Source: CAZABC01 sp964483405 (GTDB lineage: Bacteria > Chloroflexota > Limnocylindria > Limnocylindrales > CSP1-4). Taken from it: a DNA stretch of 5,766 nt. How positions within the stretch are numbered: position 1 is the stretch's first letter; the number at the start of each line of letters is the position of its first letter. The notes beneath the pieces were generated by a model that was not told the origin of the DNA, made no database searches, and saw only the letters and a list, made by a program, of their open reading frames with translations. The position numbers and the translations under genes were made by a program. The DNA is taken from positions 1 to 5,766 of the forward strand of contig CAZABC010000061.1 of NCBI GenBank assembly GCA_964483405.1, in the 5' to 3' direction. This document shows, piece by piece, positions 5,038 to 5,766 of the stretch.

Positions 5038-5766
5038 ATGAGCGCCGACCTTTCCCGCGACGCCCTGCCCATCGCCGACCGGCCCGCGGCCCCGTCCACG
5101 GCACTCGACGCCAAGGACCCCGGCGTCGCCTTTCCCCCGATCGAGCCCCTGCGGCCACCGGCCGGGGCGCCAAATGTCCTCATCGTCCTCCTCGACGACG
5201 TCGGCTTCGGCGCCGCGGGCACCTTCGGCGGCCCGGTCGCAACGCCGACCGCCGATCGGCTCGCCGCAGGCGGCCTCCGCTACAACCGCTTCCACACGAC
5301 GTCGCTCTGCGCCCCCACCCGGTCAGCGATGCTGACCGGCCGCAACCACCACGCCGTGGGCATGGGCGCCGTGCCGGAGGTCGCGACCTCGGCGCCGGGC
5401 TACAGCTCGATCCGGCCCAAGGCGGCGGCCCCGATCGCCGAGGTCCTGCGCCTCAACGGGTACAGCACGGCGCAGTTCGGCAAGTGCCACGAGGTCCCGG
5501 TCTGGGAGACGAGCCCGATCGGCCCGTTCGACGCCTGGCCGACCGGTGGCGGCGGGTTCGAGCATTTCTACGGCTTCATCGGTGGCGAGGCGAACCAGTA
5601 CTACCCGGCGCTCTACAGCGGGACGACGCCCGTCGAGCCGTCCATCGGCCCGGAGGACGGCTACCACCTGACCGAGGACCTGACGGACCACGCGATCGCC
5701 TGGATCCGGCAGGCGCACTCGCTCGCGCCCGACAAGCCGTTCTTCGCCTACTTCGCCCCCGGCGCC
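5038..5766 (+). CDS. Arylsulfatase / sulfatase, N-terminal part (runs off window)
   Basis: The first 243 residues of a formylglycine-dependent sulfatase, which hydrolyses sulfate esters. After a 44-residue Pro/Ala-rich N-terminus without a signal peptide, the fold starts at NVLIVLLDDVGFG, with metal-binding D53 and D54. The sulfatase signature is LCAPTRSAMLTGR: C91 is the residue converted to formylglycine and R95 its conserved partner. The second signature is GYSTAQFGKCHE with K149 and H151, where many sulfatases have GKWH. The stretch FEHFYGFIGGEANQYYP resembles the large (about 780-residue) arylsulfatases of actinobacteria and related groups, so perhaps a third is present. Activity would need a formylglycine-generating enzyme, not seen here. 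The substrate cannot be told from this part. It shows no frameshifts, unlike the region just upstream. Confidence 0.93.
   Translation, partial: MSADLSRDALPIADRPAAPSTALDAKDPGVAFPPIEPLRPPAGAPNVLIVLLDDVGFGAAGTFGGPVATPTADRLAAGGLRYNRFHTTSLCAPTRSAMLTGRNHHAVGMGAVPEVATSAPGYSSIRPKAAAPIAEVLRLNGYSTAQFGKCHEVPVWETSPIGPFDAWPTGGGGFEHFYGFIGGEANQYYPALYSGTTPVEPSIGPEDGYHLTEDLTDHAIAWIRQAHSLAPDKPFFAYFAPGA

Noticed and set aside
5323..5718. Long minus-strand open frame opposite the sulfatase.
   Set aside because: It is an antisense shadow in GC-rich DNA; the plus-strand frame carries all the sulfatase motifs.
1..5766. CRISPR arrays, tRNA or rRNA genes.
   Set aside because: No regularly spaced repeats, and no tRNA cloverleaf or rRNA sequence was recognised on either strand.

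Overview
The window is GC-rich, bacterial and accessory in character. It holds a compact mercury-resistance (mer) locus set among relics of mobile elements and decayed genes, and ends in the start of an intact sulfatase gene. The GC-rich codon use, the two apparently leaderless starts, the style of the MerR regulator and the Thermus-type ProRS relic would fit an actinobacterium or a high-GC Chloroflexota lineage. That is an inference; no taxonomic marker gene is complete here.

Left edge (1-600): a 231-bp element with 40-bp imperfect inverted ends carries only the first ~36 codons of an IS481-type transposase. It abuts the tail of what looks like a large serine recombinase, read on the minus strand.

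mer core (600-2959): a minus-strand MerR-family regulator diverges from three plus-strand genes. These encode a 60-aa two-helix membrane protein with a vicinal Cys pair (MerF/MerT-like), a stand-alone cytosolic HMA domain (GMTCDDC), and a complete 475-aa mercuric reductase. The divergent region has a MerR-type promoter (TTGACA, 20-bp spacer, TAGGCT) with an imperfect dyad in the spacer. The HMA gene overlaps merA by 8 nt and looks like the N-terminal NmerA domain detached from the catalytic core. The inferred scheme is Hg(II) import by the membrane protein, cytosolic relay by the HMA protein, and reduction to Hg(0) by MerA. No merB is visible.

mer downstream (2960-3608): a small gene with a CCAFLGF motif is preceded by a second MerR-type promoter-like sequence. 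Its reading frame runs antisense into a broken 5' end of proS (prolyl-tRNA synthetase), so a rearrangement boundary lies near 3395.

Decayed region (3600-4800): a strong nested hairpin upstream of the proS relic; a LuxR-type helix-turn-helix gene broken by two frameshifts; a second short recombinase-tail-like fragment; and a lipoprotein gene with one frameshift.

Right edge (5038 to end): the first 243 residues of a formylglycine-dependent sulfatase (CAPTR motif), with a good ribosome binding site, running off the window.
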